Notes: generated by a model not told the origin, from the letters alone. A stretch of 64,000 nucleotides of DNA from Nocardia araoensis NBRC 100135 (GCF_000308435.1 NZ_BAFR01000170.1:23583-87582), one strand, 5' to 3'; positions 53,533-62,369 are shown, counted from the first letter of the stretch. Made by a program: numbers and translations.

Positions 53533-53655
53533 CTAGTCGGCCTCCGCCGTGGCGGCATCGTTGGTTCGTACGACTGCCGTCGGATCTTCGAAGATCTTGT
53601 CGAACTCCTCGATCGTGATGTACCGCTCGATCGTGCCCGCAAGAGTTGTGCTCAT
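53533..53655 (-). CDS. candidate RiPP precursor peptide
   Basis: A 40-residue peptide gene. ATG 53655 has a strong site (GAAGGGAGGG) 6-7 bp upstream. It starts MSTTLAGTIE, has an amphipathic, acidic middle (EEFDKIFEDP) that looks like a leader recognised by enzymes, and ends TAVVRT and NDAATAEAD. Thr at 26, 31 and 36 are in the probable core; there is no cysteine. First gene of the tfuA-ycaO operon. No known precursor family recognised, so it is a candidate only. Confidence 0.75.
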   Translation of the reverse strand: MSTTLAGTIERYITIEEFDKIFEDPTAVVRTNDAATAEAD

Positions 53656-54001
53656 AAGATTCCCTCCCTTCACTACCTTGAATGCGTGGCCATCGGCCAC
53701 AAATGCGACGTTAGCAAAAGTCGCCGACTGAGGCCACTAGTTTGTTTCGCGGGCAGTGCGGGTGCACCTGCTCCGCCAGGAATGTCGTTTCGATCAGGAG
53801 ATCGGATATCCATGCGGTCCACGCAGCCGATCGCGACGGCTCCCGACCCCACGGCGATCGGATCGGCGCAGGTAAGACAGCGCGAATCGCTGCGTATAAG
53901 GGACTCGGTCCTGCACGTCGCTGATCGATTCTTGTTTTCCGAGGATTTCATATCGAGTATTGGATACTTGTATTTGTGACCTACATCACCGTAGATGTCT
54001 G
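53656..54001. promoter_or_regulatory. divergent promoter region of the RiPP-like locus
   Basis: About 346 bp between the precursor and dehydratase genes. It includes the palindrome GTGGCC-ATC-GGCCAC (53686-53700), 31 bp upstream of the precursor start, a possible operator or leader hairpin. No supported gene; small frames here lack ribosome sites. Confidence 0.5.
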
Positions 54002-55513
54002 GTGCGGGCGCCTCGCGACATCAAGCTGGTGGGCGCGCTAGGATCCGCCGGGGGGTGTCATACTTCTGACGCTTTCCTGCCGGAACCGGGGATTCATGCT
54101 ACGCAGGAGGGCCTCATCAGATATTCGGAATATGATCTGTTTGTACTCGAGGTACTCGATGAATGGCTCGCCGGGAAATATTCCATTCCGGACGAGATCG
54201 ACCTCAGACGAGTCAAGCGGGACTGGATGCGGTATCTGATACCCAGAGTAGCCGTGTTCTCGGCAGCGACCAGAACGGTGGTTACCCGGCGGAACGCATC
54301 GTCCAGTCTTCGAACGCTTGCACGCCGCGTACTCGATGAGGATGGCACCGTGTGGCACGACATCGTTACCCCGAAGATCGCAGTGTGCCTCGATGAATTG
54401 CAATCGCTCGGCCGAGCGTTGACTGCCGAGGGACGACTGTTCGAAAAATTGGAGCCAGGTGCGGGAGATGCGCATCACTATGGAAAGACGACCACCAAGA
54501 TAACCTCCGCGGACGGTACGTATTACTTCAAACCCGCTCGCTCCTCGAAGCGACTTCTCGTCCAATCCGTCTTTCGCGCCGCGGACATGCCGGATCACAT
54601 CTATGTTCCCTGCGACACACCGCTCCTGGACGGTTATGTACAGGAATCCGTTCCCCCGCCGGAGCCATCGGTTTCGAAGGAGGAATTCTGGCATAGAGCC
54701 GGCGCTTTCGCTGCAGTCTCCGATTGTTTGAACGTCGTGGACGCGCATTATGAGAACGTCGTACCGGCCGGTGCTTCGATTGCGCTGATCGATGACGAGA
54801 CGATCATGACAGCAAGCCCGTTCGGACACGAACGCAACCTGCTCACGACGCTGCTTCTGCAGGATACCGACGCGATCGAGATCGCCGCAGGCTTCATGGC
54901 GGCTGCGACGCCGAGCGTGTCGAACTACTACCCCACGCTCCTGGACGCTGCGGGCGGCGAGCATATGACCGTTCGGACGTCTACGCGCATCGAGAGCAGA
55001 GCAACTACGATTGCACGCCACTTCGGTAGTATATCGGATTTCTCCGATGAATTCGTCGATGGTCTTCGTCAGGGGTATAGCAAAATCAGTTCACATGGCC
55101 TGTCGGTTGCACGCGCGATACGGAAATTCGGCGCCGGGTCCAAATCCCGGGCCGTTCTGTTCTCGACTCCCGGATACCGGCGACTGACGCTGTTGATTTC
55201 GACCTCGCCGACCAGTGCCTCCAAGCATGAGATCGAAGAGCGGGTTCTTCGCGACTTGCAGCGCTTCGACCGAAAGGCGGTGGCGCCACAGATATTGCGT
55301 TCGGAAATAAGTCAACTAATGCGTGGGGACGTACCCATGTTCACCATCGATGTGACCTCGCGCGAAATATACGACGGCGAGGATCGCGTAGGTGAGATCA
55401 CGATGTCACCAGTCGATGAAAGTTGCAGTAGGATATTCGGGCTCGATAGGCACTACATAGACGATCAGTGCGCAATAGCGCGCCGATGTTTGTCATCTCC
55501 GTCTCTTTCGTGA
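54002..55513 (+). CDS. stand-alone LanM-type dehydratase (DUF4135)
   Basis: About 503 residues (start uncertain: GTG 54002, GTG 54029 or TTG 53960). Key dehydratase features are present: GDAHHYGKTTTKI near residue 155, an ATP/kinase Lys in YYFKPARS, and the D-x-H-x-x-N catalytic motif in NVVDAHYENVVPAG near 244 with LIDDE after it. These dehydrate Ser/Thr by phosphorylation and elimination. A normal LanM is about 1,000 residues with a LanC cyclase; here no zinc-site cyclase domain exists. It is followed by the MFS gene after 42 bp. Confidence 0.8.
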   Translation: MRAPRDIKLVGALGSAGGCHTSDAFLPEPGIHATQEGLIRYSEYDLFVLEVLDEWLAGKYSIPDEIDLRRVKRDWMRYLIPRVAVFSAATRTVVTRRNASSSLRTLARRVLDEDGTVWHDIVTPKIAVCLDELQSLGRALTAEGRLFEKLEPGAGDAHHYGKTTTKITSADGTYYFKPARSSKRLLVQSVFRAADMPDHIYVPCDTPLLDGYVQESVPPPEPSVSKEEFWHRAGAFAAVSDCLNVVDAHYENVVPAGASIALIDDETIMTASPFGHERNLLTTLLLQDTDAIEIAAGFMAAATPSVSNYYPTLLDAAGGEHMTVRTSTRIESRATTIARHFGSISDFSDEFVDGLRQGYSKISSHGLSVARAIRKFGAGSKSRAVLFSTPGYRRLTLLISTSPTSASKHEIEERVLRDLQRFDRKAVAPQILRSEISQLMRGDVPMFTIDVTSREIYDGEDRVGEITMSPVDESCSRIFGLDRHYIDDQCAIARRCLSSPSLS

Positions 55514-55555
55514 TGTCGTCGACAGAGTTCAATAATTACGCACAGGAGCTGATGG

Positions 55556-56824
55556 ATGACCGCCCCTTCCACGGACACCGACTTCGAGGTGCTCAAGGTG
55601 CCGGATTTCCGCCGACTGTGGCTGGCCAACGGCTGCCGCGATACCGCCGGCGAGATCGCGAGCTTTGCGCTGCCGGTCACAGCGGTCACTGTGCTCGGCG
55701 CGTCACCGTTACAGATGGGCTTTATAGCGATGTGTGGAAAGGTCGGATATCTCCTGATCGGTCTGCCCGCCGGCGTGTGGGTCGACCGATGGCGCAAACA
55801 GGCTGTCATGCTCGCGGCGGAGGCCGCGTACACCGTAGCGCTGGCCAGCATTCCGCTCGCCTATCTGATCGGCATGCTGACGGTCGTCCAACTGATGGGC
55901 GTGGCCGTCACGCTGAGCATCGCAGGCGTTTTCTTCGGGATCGCTCATACCAGTGTGCTTCCGCTCATCCTCCCGAAGAAGCGGGTCGCCGACGCCAAAG
56001 CGCGACTGACCACATCGGAGAGCAGCATCAGTGTCATTTCGCCTGCGGCTGCCGGCGCTGTGTCACAGTCGATGGCGGCTCCGATCCTGTATGGCGCGGC
56101 CGCCTGTTGCCAATTGTTGTCGGCGCTGCTGCTCCGCCGTATGAAACCGACCGAACCGCCGCCCCGCCCGAAGGCCGACCGGCACTTCGGTAAGGAGGTC
56201 ACCGAAGGCGTGCGAATTGTGGTACAGCAACCCCTACTACGGTTGTTGCTCGGACAGACCGCGTTGAACAATCTCGGCGCCGGGATCATGATGGCGGTCA
56301 CAGCGTACTTCCTGCTCAAAACGCTCGCGATTCAACCGTGGCTGTTCGGCGCCCTGTCGACCGTGGGCGCTGTCGCGGGCCTCATCGCGTCACTGGTGTG
56401 CCCGATGCTCCGAAGGAGGGTCGGTGAGATCCGGATGACGATGGTCTTCTCGGGGTTGGCGCCGGTTGCCATGCTGTTTCTCCCGTTGGCGGGGCTGCTT
56501 CGGGGGGAGGCCGTGGCGTTGATCGCCATTGCGGAGATCACACTCGGCGTGGCCTTGGTGGGCCGCTCCGTCGCCGTCGCTGGACTGCGTGCCCGAGTCA
56601 CACCCAACCGGTACCTCAGTCGGGTCACCGCCGCCGTGGCAGTCGTCACGCAGGGCGCAACACCTCTCGGCACCATGGTGGGCGGCGTTGTCGCTGGTAT
56701 TTGGTCCGCGCAGATCGCCCTGTGGGTCGGCGTAGCAGTGATGACGACCCCTATCGCCCTGTTGCTCGCGTCTCCCCTGCGGGCACACCGGACACTACCT
56801 ACGGAGTGGGAAGTCGACGATTGA
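55556..56824 (+). CDS. MFS exporter of the RiPP-like locus
   Basis: 422 residues, about 12 membrane helices, MFS_3/enterobactin-exporter-like type, with the loop motif GVWVDRWRKQ between helices 2 and 3. It probably exports the peptide product or confers resistance. ATG 55556 with AGGAG about 9 bp upstream. GC is higher than in the neighbouring dehydratase gene. Confidence 0.85.
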   Translation: MTAPSTDTDFEVLKVPDFRRLWLANGCRDTAGEIASFALPVTAVTVLGASPLQMGFIAMCGKVGYLLIGLPAGVWVDRWRKQAVMLAAEAAYTVALASIPLAYLIGMLTVVQLMGVAVTLSIAGVFFGIAHTSVLPLILPKKRVADAKARLTTSESSISVISPAAAGAVSQSMAAPILYGAAACCQLLSALLLRRMKPTEPPPRPKADRHFGKEVTEGVRIVVQQPLLRLLLGQTALNNLGAGIMMAVTAYFLLKTLAIQPWLFGALSTVGAVAGLIASLVCPMLRRRVGEIRMTMVFSGLAPVAMLFLPLAGLLRGEAVALIAIAEITLGVALVGRSVAVAGLRARVTPNRYLSRVTAAVAVVTQGATPLGTMVGGVVAGIWSAQIALWVGVAVMTTPIALLLASPLRAHRTLPTEWEVDD

Positions 56825-57015
56825 TCGGTAGACGCCGCTCGATGCATGGTCGGGCGGCGCTTCCGCGTCGGGCAAGGAAACTCACCGATACCGGGGCCAT
56901 GCATCCAGCGGTGCCGACGATGTCAGGGACAAGGCGATCTCAGAACACGGGCCGAGGTGTCGGGACCCCGAGCGCGAGACGCCAGGCGGGGATGATGGTT
57001 GCACACCGAACAAAA

Positions 57016-57042
57016 GGCGGGTGCTCATGTCGAGCACCCGCC
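57016..57042 (-). terminator. Rho-independent terminator of the tRNA gene
   Basis: Perfect 11-bp stem GGCGGGTGCTC / GAGCACCCGCC, loop of 5, followed on the minus strand by CCTTTTG-type T residues, 7 bp beyond the tRNA 3' end. Confidence 0.88.
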
Positions 57043-57048
57043 TTCTTG

Positions 57049-57121
57049 TGGAGCTAAGGGGAATCGAACCCCTGACCTTCTCGATGCGAACGAGACGCGC
57101 TACCAACTGCGCTATAGCCCC
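57049..57121 (-). tRNA. tRNA-Ala, anticodon CGC
   Basis: 73 bases with a complete cloverleaf on the minus strand: acceptor GGGGCTA / TAGCTCC, D-arm with GTTGGTAG, anticodon stem TCTCG/CGAGA with loop TTCGCAT (anticodon CGC, codon GCG), and T-arm GGTTCGATTCC. Discriminator A, no encoded CCA. It sits between the RiPP-like locus and the conserved glpR-like block. Confidence 0.95.
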
Positions 57122-57212
57122 GTGCGGTTCCGGGGAACCGCGCTGTGACACTGTATCAGGCCATCCCGCTAGACTCCGAATCGGCATCCTGACCTGCGGC
57201 GGTGCACGGACA

Positions 57213-58334
57213 CTACGCGCCGGCCGCGCGGCGCATGTCGCGGCCGGCGCGGGTGCGCAGGGCGCGGGCGGTGGCGGGGTCGAAAGGGTCGAGGTGGGCG
57301 AACATGGGGTCTTCGTCGTCGGGGTCGACCAGGGTGGAGCGGCGACGGATCGCGCGGGCGGTGTCGCGGTCCATGGTGCCGCCCGGGGCGCGTCCCCGGC
57401 GTGCGCGTGGATCGGCTTCGCCTTGATGTCCCCGGTGGAGGCGGGCCGCGCGCCTGCGGCGGATCTCCTCCTCCATCCGCACCTGCTTGCGGAGGTAGGC
57501 CAGATAGGTCGCCAGCACGGTGACGGCGAGCCCGCAACCCCACCACAGCATGGGAGTGAACACGAACGCCAGAGCACCGAAGAGCAGGGCGGCGAGCAGC
57601 AGGCCGAGCACGGCGCGCTGCCGGAAGGTGTAGCGGGCCGCGCGAGCGATGGCGTCGGCCTCGGGGTCGAAGCCGCCGCGGCCACGGCGGCTGGGGACGA
57701 AGTCCGGTTCGTCCGGGTCCGCGTCGTCGTAGTCGTCGTACTCGTCGTAGTCCACGACGGCGGGCGCGGTGGAGCGCGCAGGCGGGATTCTGGCCGCGAC
57801 CGGCTCGGGGTGGTGTGCGCCCACGCGGTCATCATCGGCCCCCGCGTCGATCTTCGCAGCGACTTCGTCGGCTTCGTCGTCGTCCGGCGCCTCGTGGCGC
57901 ATCTCGTCGCCGTCCGCCTCGTGCTCCTCCGTTGCGGCGGAGGCGAAGTCGTCGACCTCGGTGTCGTCCGGTTCGGCGTCAGCGATGTCGGATACCGCGG
58001 CGTCGTCGGCCGCGGATGTGTTCTCCTCGTCGGTCTCGGTGACGGGCTCGTCGGCCGGTGTCGTCATCCGGTCCTCCGCATCATCGCTGTGGGGATACTC
58101 TCTCGGTACGCGGCGTCCATCGTGTCGCCCACGGGGCCGCCAGTTCGGATCGGTTTCGTGCCCGGCGGCCGGGCCCTTCTTGAGACGTCGTTTGCCGCCG
58201 CCGCGGTGCAGGACCCTGGTGGCCAGCGCGGCGTCGGTGGTCCGGCGGATCCGGGGGTGACGGTCGGCGAGGATCGGGAACAGGACGAAGACCCAGAGCA
58301 CGACCAGACCGATCCACAGGATCGAATTCGGCAT
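57213..58334 (-). CDS. GlpR/SepX-like membrane protein
   Basis: 373 residues. One N-terminal membrane helix (residues 5-22), a long acidic disordered linker (about 60-210, many Asp/Glu), two further helices (about 240-285) and a basic cytoplasmic tail. Layout and position near the MoeA-like gene match Rv0996 / GlpR, the membrane receptor of the gephyrin-like division protein Glp in corynebacteria, and SepX in Streptomyces. ATG 58334. A membrane-bound division factor role is inferred from these relatives. Confidence 0.8.
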   Translation of the reverse strand: MPNSILWIGLVVLWVFVLFPILADRHPRIRRTTDAALATRVLHRGGGKRRLKKGPAAGHETDPNWRPRGRHDGRRVPREYPHSDDAEDRMTTPADEPVTETDEENTSAADDAAVSDIADAEPDDTEVDDFASAATEEHEADGDEMRHEAPDDDEADEVAAKIDAGADDDRVGAHHPEPVAARIPPARSTAPAVVDYDEYDDYDDADPDEPDFVPSRRGRGGFDPEADAIARAARYTFRQRAVLGLLLAALLFGALAFVFTPMLWWGCGLAVTVLATYLAYLRKQVRMEEEIRRRRAARLHRGHQGEADPRARRGRAPGGTMDRDTARAIRRRSTLVDPDDEDPMFAHLDPFDPATARALRTRAGRDMRRAAGA

Positions 58335-58596
58335 CGCGTCAACACCTCCGTCCCACCTGGATTTCCTCCGGCTCGGCCCGCCAGCGGCGCGTCACACGCC
58401 CCGCGCTCGGCCGGCCCCCGTCCGACGCGACGGCGCGGACGCCGATCCCCTCGCAGGCTCACTGCCGATGGCGCAAGACGCACCATCGACGTCCGTAGGC
58501 TAATTCCGGGTAGCACCAAGTTCCGGCAGGCGCGCCGTGCACTTCCGCCACACCTGTCACATTCCCACCAATGTCACCGCGCGCCGGTGGCCGGTT

Positions 58597-59256
58597 CTAC
58601 AGCAGGGTGACGCGCCCCTCTCGCACCAGCCGGTCCAGGACCGTTCCGGTCAGTTCCTCGACGGTCATGCCGACCAGCAGGTGATCCCGCCAGGCGCCGT
58701 CCACGTCGAGGTAGCGCCGAAGCAGCCCTTCCTCCCGGAAACCGACATTGCGCAACACCGCTTGGCTGGCCAGGTTCTCGGGTCGAACGGTCGCCTCCAC
58801 CCGATGCAGGCCGACCGGTCCGAAGCAATGGTCGAGGCCGAGCGCCAAAGCCGCCGTCGCGACGCCTTTCCCGCTGAGATCCTTGGCCACCCAATAACCG
58901 ATCCAGGCCGAGCGCAGTGCGCCGCGCACGATATTGCCCACGGTCAGCTGCCCGCTGAACGCGCCGTCGACCTCGATCACCAACGGGATCATCGCACCGC
59001 GCCTGGCCTCGGCCTTCAGGCTCGACCACAGCGATGGCCAGTTCGACGCGTGATTGCGCGCTTCCCACGCCCCGCGACCGGTCGGCTCCCACGGTTCGAG
59101 ATGCGCTCTGTCGCGCAACCGGATCCGGCTCCAGGCCGCCGCGTCGCGCAGCCGCACCGGCCGCAATGTCACCTGTCCCGCGGGCACCTGGACCGGGCCG
59201 AGTCGCGCGGGCCATCCCGGATGCTGCGTGGCCCGGAAGACGTTCATGGCGTCCAC
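58597..59256 (-). CDS. rimJ: GNAT N-acetyltransferase, RimJ-like
   Basis: 219 residues. GNAT core with LRPVRLRDAAAW, the acetyl-CoA loop KDLSGKGVATAALALGLDH (about 128-146) and VRPENLASQAVLRNVGF. Related to enzymes that acetylate Ala of ribosomal proteins. Start GTG 59256 or ATG 59247. Follows the MoeA-like gene closely, as Rv0995 does. Confidence 0.85.
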   Translation of the reverse strand: MDAMNVFRATQHPGWPARLGPVQVPAGQVTLRPVRLRDAAAWSRIRLRDRAHLEPWEPTGRGAWEARNHASNWPSLWSSLKAEARRGAMIPLVIEVDGAFSGQLTVGNIVRGALRSAWIGYWVAKDLSGKGVATAALALGLDHCFGPVGLHRVEATVRPENLASQAVLRNVGFREEGLLRRYLDVDGAWRDHLLVGMTVEELTGTVLDRLVREGRVTLL

Positions 59257-59259
59257 GTC

Positions 59260-60516
59260 TCAGCCGCGCTGTGCGAGAAAGGCGACCTGGACTTCGTCAC
59301 CCGTGCGGATGTCGGTGTCGTCCGGATCGATCACGATCAGGCTGTTCGCCTCGGCGAGCGTGGCGAGCAGGTGCGAGGACGAGCTCCCGTTGCCGAGCGG
59401 CTGCACGAGGTACTCGCCGGTCGCTTCGTCCCGCATGAGCTGCGCGCGCAGGTATCCCTTGCGCCCCTCCATGGAACTGATCGGCGTGATGGTCCGCGCG
59501 CTGATGATCCGGCGCATGGGATGCCTTCGCCCCAAGGCGATTCGGATCAAGGGCCGCACCATCACCTCGAACACCACCAACGCGCCCACCGGGTTGGACG
59601 GTAGCAGGAACGTCGGAACCTCGTCGCGACCCAGCCGCCCGAAACCCTGCACCGAACCCGGATGCATGGCCACGCGGGTGATTTCGAGCTCGCCGAGCCC
59701 TTCCAGCGCCTCCCGGACCTGTTCGGAGGCCCAGCCGCCGACCGCGCCCGCGATGACGACCACCTCCGAGCGCACCAACTGTCCCTCGACCACATCGCGC
59801 AGCATCCGCGGATCGGAACTCACGATGCCGACGCGGTTGACATCCGCGCCGGCATCGCGCGCGGCCGCGGCCAGCGCGTAGGAGTTCACGTCGTAGACCT
59901 GGCCGGGGCCCGGCGTGCGATCGATATCGATCAGCTCACCGCCCACCGACAGCACCGACAGTCGCGGGCGCGGGTGCACCAGCACCTTGTCCTGGCCGAC
60001 CGCGGCGAGCAGCCCGACCTGCGCGGCGCCGATGATGGTTCCCGCACGCACCGCCACATCGCCCGGCTGGACGTCGTCACCGATCCGGCGCACGTAGTCG
60101 CCGGAGCGCACCGGCTCGTACACCTTGATCCTGACCCGACCGCCGTCGGTGAAATCCAGCGGGAGCACCGCGTCGGCGAGCGTCGGCATCGGCGCGCCGG
60201 TGTCCACCCGGACGGTCTGGCGGGGTTGCAGGCGAATCGGCTGCCGTGAACCGGCGACCACCTCGCCGACCACCGGGAGGGTGAGGTCGACGAGTTCGCC
60301 TTCTTCGTCCCTGATGTCGGCCCCAGCGGAGGCCACGTCGACGCTGCGCACGGCATATCCGTCGATGGCGGCCTGGTCGAAGCCGGGCAACGGCCGCTGG
60401 GTGACGACGTCCTCGGCGCACAGCAGGCCCTGAGCTTCGGAGATCGCGACCCGGACCGGCCGGGGCGCGACCGCCGCGGCGGTCACCTTGATCTGCTGAT
60501 CCTCAACCGAGCGCAT
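59260..60516 (-). CDS. MoeA/gephyrin-like protein, probably Glp
   Basis: 418 residues with MoeA-domain order: PLPGFDQAAIDGYAVRS (canonical PxFDxSAMDGYA form), VRVDTGAPMPTLADAVLP, then the MPT-binding domain. The usual catalytic GGVS-G-x-D loop is replaced by AGAVGGWASE and PGNP by PSNP, so molybdenum insertion is doubtful. Corynebacterial Glp is such a repurposed gephyrin-like protein that links FtsZ to GlpR. ATG 60516 with AGGAAGG upstream. Confidence 0.83.
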   Translation of the reverse strand: MRSVEDQQIKVTAAAVAPRPVRVAISEAQGLLCAEDVVTQRPLPGFDQAAIDGYAVRSVDVASAGADIRDEEGELVDLTLPVVGEVVAGSRQPIRLQPRQTVRVDTGAPMPTLADAVLPLDFTDGGRVRIKVYEPVRSGDYVRRIGDDVQPGDVAVRAGTIIGAAQVGLLAAVGQDKVLVHPRPRLSVLSVGGELIDIDRTPGPGQVYDVNSYALAAAARDAGADVNRVGIVSSDPRMLRDVVEGQLVRSEVVVIAGAVGGWASEQVREALEGLGELEITRVAMHPGSVQGFGRLGRDEVPTFLLPSNPVGALVVFEVMVRPLIRIALGRRHPMRRIISARTITPISSMEGRKGYLRAQLMRDEATGEYLVQPLGNGSSSSHLLATLAEANSLIVIDPDDTDIRTGDEVQVAFLAQRG

Positions 60517-60667
60517 CCAGCCCTTCCTGATCCTCTCCGCACTCCATCCGATCTCGCCCACGCGGGCGCGCGATCCCGCCGGGGCGCAAGCGCATTCGCG
60601 TGCGCACCGCGGTGAACCATCATTCGTACCCGACGGTCCACTCTCGGCGAAACCCCGGCCGGGTCCG

Positions 60668-61630
60668 TCAGTCGCCGGTCGTCAGCTGCGGATCCCAGTC
60701 CGGGCTCAGGCGGTGCTGCAGCCACTCCCGCAGAGCGGGCCCGTATTCCTCTCGTTCCAGTGCGAAATCGACCGCAGCACGAAGATAACCGCCCGGGTTG
60801 CCCAAATCGTGGCGCGACCCACGGTGCACCACCACATGAACCGGATGCCCCTCGGCGATCAGCAGTGCGATGGCGTCGGTGAGTTGCAGTTCGCCGCCCG
60901 CGCCTGGCTCGATACGGCGCAGCGCGTCGAAGATCGCGCGATCGAGCAGATACCGGCCCGCGGCGGCGAACGTCGACGGCGCGTCGGCGAGCGCGGGCTT
61001 CTCCACCATCCCCTTGACGCGCAGCACATTCGGATTCACCGCGTCGGGCACCGGCGCGACGTCGAACACACCGTAGGCGCTGACCTCGTCCTTGGGGACG
61101 TCGATGGCGCACAGCACCGTTCCGCCGCGCTTGCGGCGCACCCGGCACATCACATCGAGCACACCGCGGGGCAGCACGAGGTCGTCGGGCAGCAGAACGG
61201 CGATGACGTCCTCGTCGTCGTCGAGGGCCTGCTCGGCCTGCGCCACAGCGTGACCGAGCCCGAGCGGCTCCTCCTGGACCACCGAGGTGACATCGAGCAG
61301 TCCCGGCGCCTTGCGCACCTTCTCCAGCAGCTTGAACTTGCCGCGCTCCTCGAGCGTGCTCTCCAGCACCAGGTCCTCGACGAAGTGCGCGACCACGCCG
61401 TCCTTGCCCGGGGACGTGACGATCACCAGCCGCTCCGCGCCGGAACCGGCCGCCTCGGCGGCGACCAACTCGATGCCGGGCGTGTCCACCACGGGAAGCA
61501 GCTCCTTGGGCACCGTCTTGGTCGCGGGCAGGAACCGCGTTCCGAGCCCGGCCGCGGGCACGACGGCCGTGCGGAAGCACGAGACCTCCGCGGCGTCACC
61601 GGGCTTTCCGGCCTTTGCTGTCATACGCAT
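60668..61630 (-). CDS. galU: UTP-glucose-1-phosphate uridylyltransferase
   Basis: 320 residues, makes UDP-glucose. Nucleotidyltransferase signature VVPAAGLGTRFLPATKTVPKE (split at residues 23-43), VVQEEPLGLGHAV and EKP near 205. First gene of the minus-strand set that continues with the MoeA-like gene 150 bp on. Divergent from the 5-FTHF ligase. ATG 61630 or 61624. Confidence 0.95.
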   Translation of the reverse strand: MRMTAKAGKPGDAAEVSCFRTAVVPAAGLGTRFLPATKTVPKELLPVVDTPGIELVAAEAAGSGAERLVIVTSPGKDGVVAHFVEDLVLESTLEERGKFKLLEKVRKAPGLLDVTSVVQEEPLGLGHAVAQAEQALDDDEDVIAVLLPDDLVLPRGVLDVMCRVRRKRGGTVLCAIDVPKDEVSAYGVFDVAPVPDAVNPNVLRVKGMVEKPALADAPSTFAAAGRYLLDRAIFDALRRIEPGAGGELQLTDAIALLIAEGHPVHVVVHRGSRHDLGNPGGYLRAAVDFALEREEYGPALREWLQHRLSPDWDPQLTTGD

Positions 61631-61691
61631 ACCCTATCCATCCATCACGCCGCCGGATCGGCGTCGCGCCGACCGGTTCCGGGGTGAGCCT

Positions 61692-62300
61692 ATGGTGATC
61701 ACTGTGAAGATGCCCGGCGAGCGCGATAAGCATGCATGGCGCACCGAACTACTCGCCCGCCGAGCTGTGATAAGCGCCACGGAGCGGGAAAAGGAAGCGT
61801 TTGCCCTGGCCACGGCCGTCGGCACGGTGGCTGTTCGCGGCTGGGTCTGCGCGTATGTGCCGGTGACGGGAGAACCGGGATCGACCGCGATGCTGGACGC
61901 GCTGCTGGCCGGTGGTGCGCGGGTGCTGCTGCCGGTGACCGGGCCGCCGGGGCCGCTGAGCTGGGCCGAGTACACCGGCGCGGACGCCCTGCGCCGGGCA
62001 CGCTACGGATTGCTGGAACCGATCGGCGCCGTGCTGCCGCCGGAGACCGTCGCCAGGGCCGAGCTGATCCTCGTCCCCGCTCTAGCCGTGGACCTGCGCG
62101 GTGTCCGGCTCGGCCGCGGCGCCGGCTACTACGACCGCACGCTGCCCGCCGCGCGACCGGACGCGCGCCTGGTCGCGGTGGTCCGGGACGACGAACTGGT
62201 GGACCGGCTGCCGGAGGAACCGCACGACCTGCGCATGGGCTGGGCGCTCACGCCACGCGGCGGCCTGCGCCGGCTGGGCGACGATTACCCTGGGGAATGA
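61692..62300 (+). CDS. 5-formyltetrahydrofolate cyclo-ligase
   Basis: 202 residues, converts 5-formyl-THF to 5,10-methenyl-THF with ATP. Motif VPALAVDLRGVRLGRGAGYYDRTL near residue 140 is the family signature (GxRLGxGxGYYDR). Start ATG 61692; GTG 61701 and ATG 61710 are alternatives. Position matches Rv0992c. Confidence 0.92.
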   Translation: MVITVKMPGERDKHAWRTELLARRAVISATEREKEAFALATAVGTVAVRGWVCAYVPVTGEPGSTAMLDALLAGGARVLLPVTGPPGPLSWAEYTGADALRRARYGLLEPIGAVLPPETVARAELILVPALAVDLRGVRLGRGAGYYDRTLPAARPDARLVAVVRDDELVDRLPEEPHDLRMGWALTPRGGLRRLGDDYPGE

Positions 62301-62369
62301 AACACCGATTGGCGGTGTTGGCACTGTCGGCTGTAGAGTGCCAGATCGACGAACACCGCGGAGGATCCT

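Noticed and set aside
53673..53951. Small frames on both strands upstream of the candidate precursor as alternative precursors
   Set aside because: No ribosome sites; several run across the promoter region or antisense, and none has leader-like composition.
57049..57121. tRNA-Ala as an attachment site for an integrated island
   Set aside because: The orientation fits, but no integrase gene and no second copy of the tRNA 3' end was seen between 45 and 57 kb.
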